From contig DATKZY010000036.1 in the NCBI GenBank assembly GCA_035527715.1, positions 1-15,029 on the forward strand: a stretch of 15,029 nucleotides of DNA. Reading direction: 5' to 3'. The position numbers were made by a program, and so were the translations under genes. Origin of the DNA: DSUN01 sp035527715 (GTDB lineage Bacteria > Planctomycetota > PUPC01 > DSUN01). Under the pieces are notes generated by a model. It was not told the origin of the DNA, searched no databases, and was given only the letters and a program-made list of their open reading frames with translations. Below are positions 14,897 to 15,029 of this stretch, one piece after another; within the stretch, counting starts at the first letter, position 1; each line of letters begins with the position of its first letter.

Positions 14897-15029
14897 GACT
14901 CGCGCCCTTTCCCCCTCCCTCTGGTCGCGAGCCAGAGTCCTGGCCACAACGCCGCGATGTGGTGATGTAAGCAATGCATCCGCAGTCACTTATGGCTTTA
15001 CACCCCGCGGCCCCGAAGAGGCACAACCC
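14897..15029. other. Right-edge non-coding stretch
   Basis: No gene is visible. Small inverted repeats occur just after the stop (CTCGCG 14899-14904 with CGCGAG 14926-14931; CCAG/CTGG at 14932-14943), but no T-run follows, so a rho-independent terminator is not supported. The last 60 bases are more AT-rich and contain an imperfect inverted pair (TGTAAGC ... GGCTTTACA), which could be the start of an element or regulatory region beyond the window. Confidence 0.4.

Noticed and set aside
13274..14989. Minus-strand open frame opposite the GT-C gene
   Set aside because: Its product is highly charged and His/Arg/Glu/Gln-rich without structure; the plus strand has clear membrane segments and family motifs.

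Overview
The window is very GC-rich (roughly two-thirds or more G+C by eye) and reads as bacterial accessory or cell-envelope sequence with one housekeeping gene, dapF. The best guess for the host is the Planctomycetota or a neighbouring phylum (PVC group, Hydrogenedentes, Armatimonadetes). The clues are a secreted protein of about 2,700 residues built from TPR and beta-sandwich-like repeats, a degenerate GH42-like protein, an in-frame copy of the palindromic repeat read as TGILPV...MPVPP, and a short heptamer repeat with the unit CTGCCGA. This taxonomic call rests on family knowledge and recollection, not on a marker gene.

Left half, minus strand (1-8613). A probable two-gene operon runs leftward. 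The first gene (451-8613) encodes a secreted giant of 2,720 residues. It has a helical/TPR N-terminal half, a beta-rich middle with a recurring SGVF...G / GD..xxxY motif and a PA14-like segment, and a C-terminal TPR block resembling BamD or YbgF. It is followed, with overlap, by a Pro-rich lipoprotein that leaves the window at base 1. A near-consensus promoter (TTGACA-17-TATTCT) lies at 8692-8664.

Centre (8614-9116). The space between the divergent giant and PpiC genes holds a 343-bp foldback element (8694-9036). It has 22-bp perfect terminal inverted repeats, an inner 33-bp perfect inverted repeat and a 30-bp near-perfect central one. It looks like a MITE and contains no convincing gene. Each flanking gene has its own strong sigma70-type promoter just outside the element.

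Right half. On the plus strand a SurA/PpiC-type secreted peptidyl-prolyl isomerase (9117-10082) is followed by a small exported HEAT-repeat protein (10125-10628). Converging on them from the right is a minus-strand pair: dapF (12290-13141, diaminopimelate epimerase) and then a GH42-like protein (10637-12235) that seems to lack its catalytic residues. dapF has a very good promoter, TTGACT-17-TATAAT. Divergent from dapF is a GT-C-fold membrane protein of the AftB-like type (13301-14896). The last 133 bases hold no gene that I can see.

The common theme is the envelope: secretion and folding (PpiC, TPR proteins), peptidoglycan precursor supply (dapF) and lipid-linked glycosyl transfer (GT-C). I do not see a defence system, a CRISPR array, an RNA gene or a transposase. 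The most unusual content is the foldback element between two strong promoters, the repeat inserted in frame in the giant gene, the architecture of the giant protein, and a marked preference for ATT rather than ATC before Asp codons.
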